Counted from the stretch's first letter, positions 1-9,086 are shown. The stretch: DNA of 64,000 bases from Trebonia sp963759545 (GCA_963759545.1 CAVXAB010000054.1:27266-91265), one strand, 5' to 3'. A program made the numbers and translations. The notes: generated by a model from the letters alone, not told the origin.

Positions 1-412
1 GCTCGTCCCGCTGTGCAGCATGACCCTGATGCTCGGCAAGGCCGTGGATGCGGGTAACACCCCCGCCGGGCACCGCATGACCGCCGAGATCACCAGCGCG
101 ACGGTGTCCGGCCGCATGAACGGCGGTCTGGCCAGGGGGGCCAGCGCCGACTGGTTCACCATGACCCCGGGCGGCCTCATCCTTCCCGACGTGCGGCTGG
201 CCATCCAGACCGGTGACGGCGCAGTGGTGCTGATCCGGTACACCGGGCGACTGCTGTTCGCCCCCGGCCAGGAATCAGTCGCCTTCATCGCCCCGGTATT
301 TGAGACTGGGGATGCCCGTTACCAATGGCTCAATCGTGTTCAGGCGGTCGGCAAGGGGATAATGCCCGCCGACCTGTCCAGGATCCATTACGAAGTTTAC
401 GAACTCCAGTAA
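1..412 (+). CDS. DUF3237 family protein, 5' end outside the window
   Basis: The reading frame is open from the first base. The residues before the internal ATG at 20 (LVPLCS) look like the usual start of DUF3237 proteins, so the true start lies upstream. The following residues fit the family: GNTPAGHR, a Gly-rich segment, ADWF, and a C-terminal YEVYEL. These proteins are small beta-barrel-like proteins of about 150 residues without an established reaction. They often sit in gene clusters for aromatic, terpene or steroid breakdown. The gene converges on the DUF4387/AtuA operon and nothing shows that they work together. The end at 410-412 is a clear TAA stop. Confidence 0.75.
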   Translation, partial: LVPLCSMTLMLGKAVDAGNTPAGHRMTAEITSATVSGRMNGGLARGASADWFTMTPGGLILPDVRLAIQTGDGAVVLIRYTGRLLFAPGQESVAFIAPVFETGDARYQWLNRVQAVGKGIMPADLSRIHYEVYELQ

Positions 413-472
413 CCGGATCCCGTTGCGCCGCGAGCGCGTGCCTTGGCGGCCCAGGCGTGGCGGCCGTCCATG

Positions 473-610
473 ATCGTGGGTCATCCGGGCGATGGGCACC
501 CGAACGGTCGCATATCCGACCGTTATGCCCCTATTTGCCCGGCGCTTTTTCTGCTGCTTTTCTGATTGTGGGTCATTTGCGGCGAATAGCGCCGCAAATG
601 ACCCACGATC
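473..610. repeat. Family A palindromic intergenic repeats (one degenerate, one near-perfect)
   Basis: The gap between the two convergent genes holds a near-perfect palindrome. The left arm is 564-583, the loop GAATAGC and the right arm 591-610, with one G-T mismatch in 20 pairs. The arm core is GGGTCATTTGCGGC. A degenerate copy beginning GATCGTGGGTCA lies at 473. A close relative is at 26898-26944. No T-run follows, so it is not a standard terminator, although a stem this strong could still stop or protect transcripts. Confidence 0.8.
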
Positions 611-626
611 ACGGCAGTCAGTGCGG

Positions 627-1211
627 CTAGGCTAAATGGCCCTCGTAGTGCTCTCGTGGCCCGGACCGCGCACCGTGCAGCGGATGGTGGACGTTTGGGC
701 CCACCCGGTGGTGCCCAAACGTCCACCATCTTCCGGTGCGCGGAACGGCCATGTACGGGAACGAAGAAGCCACCATCCGTTCTGGATAAAAAGATCTCTC
801 TTCAGAACGGATGGTGGTTTCTCCGGACGGCCAGTCATGCCCCCCTGGGGGATGGGCCGGCAGTGCCACGGCTGCGAGCGGCACGTGCTGCTGGCCGCCG
901 TGCAGGTCCCGATCCTCGAAGCTGCCTGCGGTCACCGGCCTGGGAAACGAGATCTTCACCACGTGCAGCGCCGCGAGCTCGAAGTACTTCACGCTTGCGG
1001 GGTCCACCCGGTACAGCCGCCCGATCAACTGCGGCGACAGGATCCCTGAGCCGGTGACGAACTCGTAGTCCTGTGCGTTCCTGAAGAAGACGTCAAGCGT
1101 GAGCCAGAACGGGCCTGCGTTCTTGGAGCGGACCTGCTCCGCCAGCTCGCCGAGGCTAGGCTGTGCCTGCCCTAGGGGGGACGACCCCCCTTCAACCCCC
1201 CGGCTAGTCAC
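627..1211 (-). CDS. DUF4387 family protein with a run-on tail
   Basis: Residues about 18-118 match DUF4387: LGELAEQVRSKNAGPFW, then a conserved LVD-type core, VVKISFPRPV and a C-terminal HGGQQHVPL. The family is normally about 100-110 residues and is found next to, or fused with, AtuA-family proteins; its reaction is unknown to me. The start is a GTG overlapping the AtuA stop (GTGACTAG), which suggests translational coupling. The last 75 or so residues have no family counterpart. They are translated from two palindromic repeats (666-743 and 770-817) before a stop at 627. The original stop has therefore probably been lost, through a repeat insertion or an indel. Confidence 0.7.
   Translation of the reverse strand: MTSRGVEGGSSPLGQAQPSLGELAEQVRSKNAGPFWLTLDVFFRNAQDYEFVTGSGILSPQLIGRLYRVDPASVKYFELAALHVVKISFPRPVTAGSFEDRDLHGGQQHVPLAAVALPAHPPGGHDWPSGETTIRSEERSFYPERMVASSFPYMAVPRTGRWWTFGHHRVGPNVHHPLHGARSGPREHYEGHLA
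666..743. repeat. Compound palindrome (nested arms)
   Basis: Inner arms at 683-700 and 713-730 pair perfectly over 18 bp (core GGTGGACGTTTGGGC). Outer arms at 666-675 and 734-743 pair over 10 bp (CCGCGCACCG). The element lies inside the run-on tail of the DUF4387 frame. Confidence 0.85.
770..817. repeat. Family C palindromic repeat
   Basis: Arms CCACCATCCGTTCTG (770-784) and its exact reverse complement (803-817) flank an 18-nt AT-rich loop starting GATAAAAAG. Shorter or degenerate relatives containing CCGTTCTGGATAAA or TATCCAGAACGG are at 19936-19985, 34009-34025 and near 40795. Confidence 0.8.
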
Positions 1212-2593
1212 AGGACACCTCGCTCAGTTCGACGCGGAACAGGTCGGTTCCCTGGTCCAGCTCAAGCACGTGGTTCAGGACGAACTCATAGACTGCGCCG
1301 CGCTCCATTTCCGGCGGCGAGGTGGCGAACGCGAAGCTCGGCAGGTGCGTCATGCCGGGCAGCGGCAGGTGCAGCAGCAGCGGGTTGGCGGTCTTGGCGA
1401 CGGCGGTCGCCAGCTGCTGAGCTGCCGGCCCGCACCTTGCACAGCAGGCCGACCTCGCGCGGCGGTCCCGCGCTGTCCTCGAGCGGCCCGAGGATCGCGT
1501 CGGCCCCGTAGCACCGCAGGGCGAGGTCGTAGCTGCCCGCGTCCAGGTCGAGGGTGGCGCGGACCCGGTCCTCCAGCACGCGGCGCAGAAGGGCGAGCCA
1601 GGTATCGAGGCTGGCCAGGACGTGCGGGTCGCGGATACCGACGAGGGACACGGTCTCGTACCCGGCGAGCCGCGCCCCCTCCAGCTTCGCCGTGGGCCCG
1701 GGGGCGGGCTCGAAGCGGGACCCCTCGACCCGGACCGACCGCTCGTCCAGCGCCGTGTACGTTGCCCCGGCGGTGTCCAGGGCACCGGACGGCTCAAGCA
1801 GGCGGAACGGGTCGGCGTTCTCGTACAGCATGTGCGCGGCGACCGTGACGGGCGTGCAGGCGGCCTCGGCGGCCAGCGGGGTGACGGTGAAGCCGGCCGG
1901 GTCGATGCGGACGAAGACGCCGCCCAAGGTGGGGCTGGTGGTGCACTGGCCGCCGCACTCGACGGTCTTGGCGGCATGCCAGGCCGGGCCCGCGGGCATG
2001 CCGTGCATCAGGGCGATCGCGGCGACCATGGCGGTGTCGGTGGACCGGCCAGCCAGCACGACCTCCGCGCCCGCCTCAAGCGCGGCGACGATGGGGGCGT
2101 GCCCCATCAGGGCGACGACATGCGAGCAGGACCGGACGGTGTCCGGGCTGAGCTCCCCGCTTGGCGGCAGTGGCCGGACCCGCCCCTGGTCGATGGCGTC
2201 GATCACGGTCTCCGGCCGCAGTTCGCTGTAGATGCGCGCCATCCGGAACGACAGCCGGTCCTCCGCGGCGATCCGCTCGGCGATCGCCGCGACCTGGTCG
2301 ACGCCCGCGTCCGTGCCCGAGGTGCCGCAGCTGCCCACGATGAGCGGGATCTGGTTCTCCCGCGCGGCGGCGAGCAGGATCCGCAGGTCCCGCGCCACGG
2401 CGGACTCGGACGTCTTCGCCACGCCGGCGCCCAGGTAGTAGGGGCCAGAGTCGGTCGAGCCCGCGTCGATGGCGATCGCGGTCGCGCCCATCGCGATGCC
2501 GCGCTTGATCGTTTCGGCGGTGAAGCCTCCGCCGAGCATTCCTGAAGGGAAGATGATGCCAACGCCTTGATCTGAGCCGGGGCGGGCGGACAT
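1204..2593 (-). CDS. AtuA family protein (DUF1446), one apparent frameshift
   Basis: The N-terminal frame carries the AtuA/DUF1446 hallmarks: GMLGGGFTAETIKRG, AIDAGSTDSGPYYLG, IVGSCGTSGTD and LAGRSTDTAM. The family is named after acyclic terpene utilisation protein A, whose exact reaction is not settled. The frame from 2593 loses family resemblance near 1425. The shifted frame then supplies a proper end (AQQLATAVAKTANPLL to VELSEVSCD) with a TAG at 1204. A one-base insertion at about 1425 explains this. The start at 2593 has an AAGGAA ribosome site. The gene lies 112 bp after the transporter ATPase and overlaps the DUF4387 start, so it is the enzyme part of this import operon. Confidence 0.8.
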
Positions 2594-2705
2594 GGACTGT
2601 TCCTTTCGGTTGGGCGGTGAACTCGCCTGCCTGTGCCCCGGTGCGTACTCCGCTCGGTGCGGGCGGCCGGGCCTGGTTCACGGGGCCTGTCACACGGGGC
2701 CTGTC

Positions 2706-3781
2706 TCACGGGGGCAGGATGCGGCAGGCGGACGGCGGTATCCGCACGGTGACCGACGGGCCGGGGAACGACCTCGTGTCCGTGACGGTCAGCGGCATGC
2801 CGTCGATGTCTAGCTCGTAGAGGTAGTGGTCGCCGAGGAACGAGACGCCGCGAACCTCGGCCTTGTAGGCGTTCTGCCCGGCGGCCTCGCTGAGGGCGGA
2901 GAGCTCGACGGCCTCGGGCCGGACGGCCAGCGGACCTCCGCGCCGGCGGCCAGGTGCTCACCAGAGACGGTGATCGGCTGGCCGCCGGGGTGCAGGGCGA
3001 GCTCGGTGGCGCCGTGCGCGGTCCGGGTGGCGGCCCGGGCGGCCAGGAGGTTGCAGTGACCGAGGAACTCGGCGGTGAACCGGGTGGCCGGGCGGCGGTA
3101 GATGTCCTCGGGGGTGCCGGCCTGCAGGACCGCCCCCTGGTTCATGACCACGATCCGGTCGCTGAGGCTCAGCGCCTCGTCCTGGTCGTGGGTGACGAAC
3201 AGCGTGGTCAGCCCCAGCTCGCCCTGCAGCCGCTTGAGCCAGGTCCTGGCCCGCTCGCGCAGCTTGGCGTCGAGGTTGGAGAACGGCTCGTCGAGCAGCA
3301 GGACCGCCGGGGAGTAGACCAGCGCCCGGGCCAGGGCCACCCGCTGCTGCTGGCCGCCGGACAGTTCGTGGGGGTAGCGTCCGGCGTAGCCGGCCATCTC
3401 GACGAGTTCGAGGGTCTCCGTGACCCGGCGGCGCAGCGCCTCCTTCCTCATCCGCCGGATCCTGAGCGGGAACGCGACGTTCCCGAAGACCGTCAGGTGG
3501 GGCCAGACCGCGTAGGACTGGAAGACCATCCCGAGGTTCCGGTCCTGCGCCTCAAGGAACACCTTGCCGCGGGAGTCGAAGAAGGTTCGGTCACCGCAGG
3601 TGATCGTGCCCGCGTCGGGCCGCTGGAAGCCGGCGATGGACATCAGCGTGGTGGTCTTGCCGCACCCGCTTGGCCCGAGGAGGGTCAGGAACTCCTTGTC
3701 CCGGACCGTGAAGGTGACGTCGTGCAGCGCGCGTGCGCCGCCGAATGCCTTGCTCAGGCCCTGCACGGAGATCTCAGGCAT
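2706..3781 (-). CDS. ABC importer ATPase of the Fe(III)/polyamine (FbpC/PotA) type, one apparent frameshift
   Basis: Walker A GPSGCGKTTT lies at about residue 36, the signature LSGGQQQRV at about 140 and Walker B VLLLDEPFSNLD at about 160, followed by the H-loop THDQDEA. This is the nucleotide-binding subunit that energises uptake. The unshifted frame ends at 2810 with an unlikely Ser/Pro-rich tail. A one-base deletion near 2932 restores a TOBE-type C-terminus (LAVRPEAVELSAL to PPSACRILPP) ending in TGA at 2706. The start ATG overlaps the permease stop (ATGCCTGA), a sign of coupled translation. Confidence 0.85.
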
Positions 3782-5531
3782 TCCGGCGTCCTCTCAATCT
3801 GGTCGAGAACAGCCGCCCGGCGACGGCGATCGCGACGACCGTGATCGCGACCTGCACCATGGCGAGCGCCGCGACCGGCCCGTTGACGCCCTTCTGCTCG
3901 GACAGCAGCATGGTCACGCCCATGAGCTCGTGGCCGGGGGTGACGAGGAACAGGGCGGGGTCGTAGTCGTTGAGGATGGAGATGAACATCAAGATGAACG
4001 CCGCGAACAGCGCCGGCCGCAGGATCGGCAGGGTGATCCGGGTGATCGCCGCCCACCAGCTGGCCCCGGCGGAACGCGCGGCATCGTCAAGCGACTCGCT
4101 GACCCCAGAGAAGGCGGCCGACAGCACGAAGTAGGCGATCGTCAGGGACCGGACGCTCAGCGCGAGCATGATTCCCCACAGGCTGTCGAGCAGCGCGTGC
4201 CCCGGGGGATTGACGAGCAGGAAGGCCCAGAAGAACCCGATGCCGATGATCAGCCCGGGGATGGCACGGGGGAACAGCAGCAGGAAGGGCAGCCCGCGCC
4301 GCAAGCGGAACGCCGAGCGGTGGGCCACGGCGGTGGCCAGCGCGACGACGGCGGTGGTGATGAGCGCGCCGGCGAGCGCGATCTCGACCGTGTTCCTGAT
4401 CGAGTTCGCGAACTCGCCCTGCCCGATGGCACGCCAGTTGCCTGCCGTGAGCAGGTGCCAGGGCGCGATCAGCGGCGTCAGTTCCGTCGTCACCGACGAC
4501 AGCGCCAGCGCGGCGATCGGGGCGAACGTGGTTACCGCGACGTAGAGGCCGAGCAGCACGGTGAGGACCAGCCGTGCCGCGGCCGGCAGGCGGACGCTTC
4601 CCGTCCCGCCGCGGCCGCCGACAGGGCCGTGGCGGCCGCCGATGGTGACGAACCGGGCCTGGTCCCGCAGGAGCGTGCCGCGCAGGAGCAGCAGGACGCA
4701 GGCGCAGCCGAGCAGGACCGTCGCCCCGGCGCTGACCACGGGCGGACCCGGCGTGAACGCGGTCGACCACTGGGTGTAGAGGTAGCTCGCGACGAAGTCG
4801 TGTCCCTGCGGCGACCCGAACACCAGGGGGATGCCGAGCGACTCGATCGAGAGCGTGAATACCAGCAGTCCCGCGTTGACCAGCGCGGGGCGCAGCATCG
4901 GCAGCGTGACCCGGCCAAGCACCCGCAGGGCGGGGGCGCCGACGCTCCTGGCGGCGTCTTCGAGCGAGGAGTCCATGCCGGACAGCGCGGCCTGGCAGAC
5001 GAGGAAGACAACCGGCACGGCGACGGCGGTGCCGAGCACGGCCATGCCGGGCACGGTGGACAGGTTGAACGGCAGGTGCAGCGTCCGGGTGATGAAATCG
5101 TGCGCGTAGCCGCCCGGCCCGTACAGCGCGTTCCAGCCGAGGATGAGGCCGAGCGGCGGGAGCACGAGCGGTGCGATCAGCAGGCCCGGGTACCACCGCC
5201 TGCCGGGAACGTCGGTCCGGCCGCAGACGATGGCGAACCCGCCGCCGAGCACCAGCGCGCCCGCGGTGGTGCTGGCGGCGAACTCGGCGGTGTTCCTGGC
5301 GGCCGCCCAGAAGGCGGGGTCGGTGAACAGCTGCCGGTAGGCCGCCACGGTGAAGTAGCGGCCCGGCTGGTAAATGGGCGCGCTCTGCACGGACGCGTAC
5401 ACCAGCGGTACGACCGGTGCCAGGACGGCCACCAGCACGAGTCCCGAGATCGCCGCCTGCGCCCCGGTCCCGGGAAGCAGGCGGCGGATCCGGGTCGCCC
5501 GGCCGGGAGCGAGGCTTACGGAGGTCGTCAT
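3774..5531 (-). CDS. ABC importer permease with two fused membrane domains (FbpB type)
   Basis: 585 residues with about 12 hydrophobic segments. Two EAA-type loops contact the ATPase: SLEDAARSVGAPALRVLG at about residue 189 and SLDDAARSAGASWWAAIT at about residue 482. Two BPD-type domains in one chain is the arrangement of iron(III), thiamine and some phosphonate or organic-acid importers. The chosen start (MTTSVSLAPG) follows the binding-protein stop by 35 bp and fits a cytoplasmic N-terminus before the first membrane helix. The frame continues open far upstream only because it overlaps the frameshifted binding-protein gene. Substrate is unknown. Confidence 0.88.
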   Translation of the reverse strand: MTTSVSLAPGRATRIRRLLPGTGAQAAISGLVLVAVLAPVVPLVYASVQSAPIYQPGRYFTVAAYRQLFTDPAFWAAARNTAEFAASTTAGALVLGGGFAIVCGRTDVPGRRWYPGLLIAPLVLPPLGLILGWNALYGPGGYAHDFITRTLHLPFNLSTVPGMAVLGTAVAVPVVFLVCQAALSGMDSSLEDAARSVGAPALRVLGRVTLPMLRPALVNAGLLVFTLSIESLGIPLVFGSPQGHDFVASYLYTQWSTAFTPGPPVVSAGATVLLGCACVLLLLRGTLLRDQARFVTIGGRHGPVGGRGGTGSVRLPAAARLVLTVLLGLYVAVTTFAPIAALALSSVTTELTPLIAPWHLLTAGNWRAIGQGEFANSIRNTVEIALAGALITTAVVALATAVAHRSAFRLRRGLPFLLLFPRAIPGLIIGIGFFWAFLLVNPPGHALLDSLWGIMLALSVRSLTIAYFVLSAAFSGVSESLDDAARSAGASWWAAITRITLPILRPALFAAFILMFISILNDYDPALFLVTPGHELMGVTMLLSEQKGVNGPVAALAMVQVAITVVAIAVAGRLFSTRLRGRRNA

Positions 5532-5566
5532 CACGATGGGGCCCGGCGGGTGCCTTGCCGGCGGGC

Positions 5567-6690
5567 TCACTGGTGGAATGCCTGACGGAACTTGGCGGTG
5601 AACGCCTTCTGGTCGCTCGCCACCTGTGCGGTGAACGGTGTCATGTACACGTGCTGCGCGCCGACGGCCGCATACAGCGCCTTGAGCGTGTTCTGGCAGC
5701 CGTCGCGCGGCGTGAAGGTGTTGCTGCTCGCCTCGAACCCGGCGTCGCACAGCGCCTGCTGGCCGGGGTCGCTGAACACGAAGTCGAGGAACAGCTTGGC
5801 CGAGTCGGGGCTGGCCGCGCCGGCGGTGATCCCGATGCCGCGCGGGATCAGCGGCGTGAAGTCCTTGGTGTACTCCCAGCCCAGGAGCTTGCTGTCGGTG
5901 GGGCTTGACTCGATGGGGCCGCGGGCGAGCCCGGACTCGAAGACGGCCACCCCGAATCCGCCCTGGGCGACGTCCTGCGCCGAGCACGTCGCCGTCACCG
6001 GGCGTCTGCGCGGTCTGGCCGAGCTTGTCGAGCGCGGCCCAGCCCTGCGTGTGCACGTATCCCCAGAAGGCGCTGTAGCCGAAGTCGTTGTTGATCGCGT
6101 AGGTGGCGACCTTGTACTTCTTGTCGATCCCGTCCTGGGCGATCTGCGCGACCGTCGACGGCGCCGGCTGCCCCTTCAGCACGACCTTGTTGTAGATCGT
6201 GATCGCGGGATCGGGCGAGAAGATGTACAGGCCCTTGCCCTGCGAGGTGAAGGCGGGGAAGTCCGCAGATCCCGGCGGGCGTGAACGGCTGCAGGAAGCC
6301 GCTGTTCACCGCGCCCACCCACAGGCCAGGGGCGCTGGCGATCAGGATGTCCGCCGTCCTGACGCCCGTGGCGTGCTGCGCGGCGTACTTGGAGAACACC
6401 ACCGGGTCCTCGTCATCGGAGACGGTGACGTGGATCCACGGGTACTTCGCCTGGAACGCCTTGGTGACCTCCTGCATCTGCGACGACAGCGCGTTGCTGT
6501 AGATCAGGAGTCCCTTTTCCTGCTTGGAGCCGGAGACCAGCGCGGCCGTGCTGAGCGGTGCCGCCGACGTGGCACCGGCCGCCGCGGGCGGCGAGCTCGA
6601 TCCTGAGCTGCCGCAGGCCGCCGCGGCGGCCAACAGGGAAGCGGCGACGGCCGTCTTGGCGGCCAGGGTGGGCCAGTTGCGTACGGACAT
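5567..6690 (-). CDS. ABC transporter substrate-binding lipoprotein, two apparent frameshifts
   Basis: The N-terminus is a lipoprotein signal peptide ending in LAAAAAC-GSSG, so the protein should be anchored outside the membrane. The mature part matches class-II extracellular binding proteins of the iron/polyamine group (LLIYSNALSSQMQEVTKAF, KYPWIHV, YSEPG-like and LFLDFVFSDPGQQAL segments). The coherent protein runs through three frames: 6690 to about 6270, about 6270 to about 6000, and about 6000 to 5567. Each junction is explained by one inserted base. Both breaks could be sequence errors, because all three parts keep good family sequence. Confidence 0.8.
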
Positions 6691-6715
6691 ATCTTTCTCC
6701 TATGAAAGATTGCAG

Positions 6716-6728
6716 ATCTGCTATAGCA
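6716..6728. promoter_or_regulatory. Operator for the GntR regulator at the ABC operon promoter
   Basis: ATCTGCTATAGCA occurs 26-38 bp upstream of the binding-protein start. The same core forms a perfect 16-bp palindrome upstream of the GntR gene at 7522-7537. Confidence 0.75.
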
Positions 6729-6783
6729 AGTGCGGCAGTGAGAACCGCGGGTGGTTTCCAGGGGATCGGGCTGGCCGGGGGTC

Positions 6784-7506
6784 TTAGCCGGGCAGCGCCG
6801 TGTTGTTGCCCGCCGCAATGGCCAGGTAGGCCTCGGCGCGCGACCCGGTGTGCAGCCGCATGGCCTCCTCGGCCGCCGCCCCGTCGCGGGCCTCGATGGC
6901 CGTCGCCACCCTGCGGTGCTGTTCAAGGCTGCGATGCAGGCTGGCCGCGTCCTGGTGCGACTCGACCGACCACTTGAGCCGGAAGGACCAGTCGAAGGCG
7001 GTCGCCGTGGAGATCATGTCGATCAGCGTCTGGGTATGGGCCGCCTCGTCGATCAGGCGGTGGAATCCGCGGGTCACCTCCAGGAGCTCGCGGACCCGCG
7101 CCTCGTCCCAGTCGTCGTTGTCCGCCAGCGCCTCGGCCCGGTCGCAGGCCGCCATGATGGCCTTCACTTCCGCGGCGGTGGCGCGCTCGGCCGCCAGGCG
7201 GGCCGCGACGCCGCGGAGGGCGGTCTCGATGAGGGACAGCTCGCGCAGCCTGGCCAGGGAAGGATCGGCCACCCTGATCGCGCGCACCGCGTCCCGTTCG
7301 ATGAGCCGCTCGTGCTCCAGCCGCTGCAGGGCCTCACGGACCGGGGTCGGGCTGACGCCCAGGTGCTCGGCCAGGCCGCGCTCGGTCAGCCGCTGCCCGG
7401 GCTCAAGCACGCCGGTCGTTATGTCCTCGCGCAGCGCCTTGTAGGCCTGGTCGGACAGTGTCGGCCCGGTGGTCAGCTTGGGCCTGCCAGCTGTGTGGTC
7501 AGTCAC
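6784..7506 (-). CDS. GntR family transcriptional regulator, FadR/FCD type
   Basis: 240 residues. Residues about 20-75 form a winged helix-turn-helix (YKALREDITTG, LTERGLAEHLGVSPTPVRE, ALQRLE). Residues about 85-220 form an all-helical FCD ligand domain. FCD regulators usually bind a small carboxylate and lose DNA affinity. The gene is the first of a minus-strand set and is followed by the importer, AtuA and DUF4387 genes. Its likely operator is present both upstream of itself and upstream of the binding-protein gene. It therefore most likely represses the operon until the imported compound appears. Confidence 0.92.
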   Translation of the reverse strand: MTDHTAGRPKLTTGPTLSDQAYKALREDITTGVLEPGQRLTERGLAEHLGVSPTPVREALQRLEHERLIERDAVRAIRVADPSLARLRELSLIETALRGVAARLAAERATAAEVKAIMAACDRAEALADNDDWDEARVRELLEVTRGFHRLIDEAAHTQTLIDMISTATAFDWSFRLKWSVESHQDAASLHRSLEQHRRVATAIEARDGAAAEEAMRLHTGSRAEAYLAIAAGNNTALPG

Positions 7507-7521
7507 TTCGGCCGATCTCCC

Positions 7522-7537
7522 ATCTGCTATAGCAGAT
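7522..7537. promoter_or_regulatory. Palindromic GntR operator, autoregulation site
   Basis: ATCTGCTATAGCAGAT is a perfect 16-bp palindrome 16 bp upstream of the GntR start. It matches the half-altered copy at 6716-6728. Confidence 0.82.
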
Positions 7538-7692
7538 CAGCCTAAGCGGAGCCAAGCTCGTGAGTCAACGGTCGCCGAGCCACAGAAAGGAATGGGGGAC
7601 GCCATGTTACGCCGCGTGCTGGCCGTCGCAACCAACCCCCAGTAACCTCACCCGCTCCTTAAGGCAGATTTAAGCTTGCGCCCATAAACTGT

Positions 7693-7707
7693 TAAGAAAC
7701 TTTCCTA
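7693..7707. promoter_or_regulatory. Candidate operator in the chitinase promoter
   Basis: TAAGAAA-C-TTTCCTA is an inverted repeat with one mismatch, 64 bp before the chitinase start, in an AT-rich promoter-like stretch (7660-7720). I recall similar TAGGAAAnTTTCCTA boxes upstream of actinobacterial glycan-degrading genes, but the regulator is not identified here. Confidence 0.5.
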
Positions 7708-7770
7708 TCTAATTTTGCCCAGCTGCGGAGGACCGAATTGGGGATCTGACCGGACGATACAGGAGGAACG

Positions 7771-9078
7771 ATGGGGCCAACCGTCCCGGAACTACCACGC
7801 GGGCCCAGGAGGAGCAGGGCGCGGAGGCCGCGCGTGCTCATCGCGACGGCCGGTACGGCACTGCTCGCACTCTCCTGCGTCGCCGCCGTGGTGGCGACGC
7901 AGGAAAGCTCGGCGCGCGCGGCCACGGCGTCAGCGCTGACCGACAACTGGTACGAGTCCGCGCCGTACTACAGCGTGCTCGACTCGGCAGCTCCCGACCT
8001 TGGCACGGTCATGTCGGCCACCGGCCAGAAGGCGTTCGACATGGCCTTCATCCTGGCGGACGGCGGCAGCTGCACCCCGGCGTGGAACGGGACCGATCCG
8101 GTGTCGGGCGACACGCAGGTGGCCGCGGTCATCAACGAGGTGCGCTCCGACGGCGGTGACGTGACCGTGTCGGCCGGCGGTTACAACGGGACGAAGCTTG
8201 GCCAGGTCTGCGGGACCGCCGCTGCCACCGCGGCGGCCTACCAGCAGGTCATCAGCACCTACGGGCTGCACGCGTTCGACTTCGACCTCGAGGAACCGGA
8301 GATCGAGAACTCCGCCGCGATCGCCAATGAGCTGGGCGCGGCGCAGATCCTGCAGCAGGACAACCCGGGGCTGTTCGTCTCGGTCACCATCCCGTCCATC
8401 GCGACCGGCGCCAACTACTTCGGCCAGCAGCTGCTCGACGAGGCCAAGACGCTCGGCTTCACCCCGAACGACTACACCATCATGCCGTTCGACGGCGGCT
8501 TCAACGGCGGCTCGTCGCAGGTGGCCGCGCTGCAGGGGTTCAACGGGCAGCTAGTGAGCACCTTTGGCTGGACCAGCTCGGTGGCCTACGCGCACGAGGG
8601 CTTCTCCGGCATGAACGGCCGGACCGACAGCGCCGAGTACTTCTACCAGAGCGACTTCCAGACGGTGCTCAGCTTCGCGCAGAGCAACGGCCTTGGCCGG
8701 TTCACATTCTGGTCGGTCAACCGCGACCGGGAATGCAATCCGCCGGACAACAACGGCTCGCTGTCGAGCGAGTGCAGCAGCGTGACCCAGAACCCATGGG
8801 ACTTCACCGCCTACACCGTCGCCTTCGCCAAGAGCGCGCCGGTGACGGAGCCGTCGCCGACGCCCACGCCAACGTCGACAACGAGTCCGACGCCCACGCC
8901 GAGTCCGACGCCGACCACGTCTGGCTCCTGCACGGCCCCGGCTTGGTCCTCAAGCGGGACCTACGTCTCAGGCAATGTCGTGTCGTACGGCGGCGACCAG
9001 TGGACGGCCAACCAGTGGAACTACGACGAGGTGCCTGGCGGCCCGTCGGGCGCGTGGAACAACGACGGCGCCTGCTAG
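7771..9078 (+). CDS. Secreted GH18 chitinase with C-terminal carbohydrate-binding module
   Basis: 435 residues. Residues 1-50 form a long, Arg-rich twin-charged N-terminus plus hydrophobic core and Ala cleavage region, so the protein is exported. The GH18 catalytic signature appears as HAFDFDLEEPE at about residue 168, supplying the catalytic Glu of chitin hydrolysis. A Pro/Thr linker (about 360-385) leads to a CBM5/12-like chitin-binding module with paired Cys and Trp residues (WSSSGTYVSGNVVSYGGDQW). The ATG follows AGGAGGA by six bases. The gene converges on the mscS-like gene, with a strong hairpin between them. Confidence 0.9.
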   Translation: MGPTVPELPRGPRRSRARRPRVLIATAGTALLALSCVAAVVATQESSARAATASALTDNWYESAPYYSVLDSAAPDLGTVMSATGQKAFDMAFILADGGSCTPAWNGTDPVSGDTQVAAVINEVRSDGGDVTVSAGGYNGTKLGQVCGTAAATAAAYQQVISTYGLHAFDFDLEEPEIENSAAIANELGAAQILQQDNPGLFVSVTIPSIATGANYFGQQLLDEAKTLGFTPNDYTIMPFDGGFNGGSSQVAALQGFNGQLVSTFGWTSSVAYAHEGFSGMNGRTDSAEYFYQSDFQTVLSFAQSNGLGRFTFWSVNRDRECNPPDNNGSLSSECSSVTQNPWDFTAYTVAFAKSAPVTEPSPTPTPTSTTSPTPTPSPTPTTSGSCTAPAWSSSGTYVSGNVVSYGGDQWTANQWNYDEVPGGPSGAWNNDGAC

Positions 9079-9086
9079 AACTCCAG

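Noticed and set aside
564..610. Rho-independent terminator between the DUF3237 and DUF4387 genes
   Set aside because: The stem is long enough, but no T-run follows and related copies occur at other places, so it is listed as a dispersed repeat.
3564..5585. Long plus-strand open frame (673 codons) opposite the permease gene
   Set aside because: It is antisense to the clearly recognisable ABC permease and ATPase. Its composition (Gln/Arg/Gly-rich) is typical of shadow frames in GC-rich DNA.
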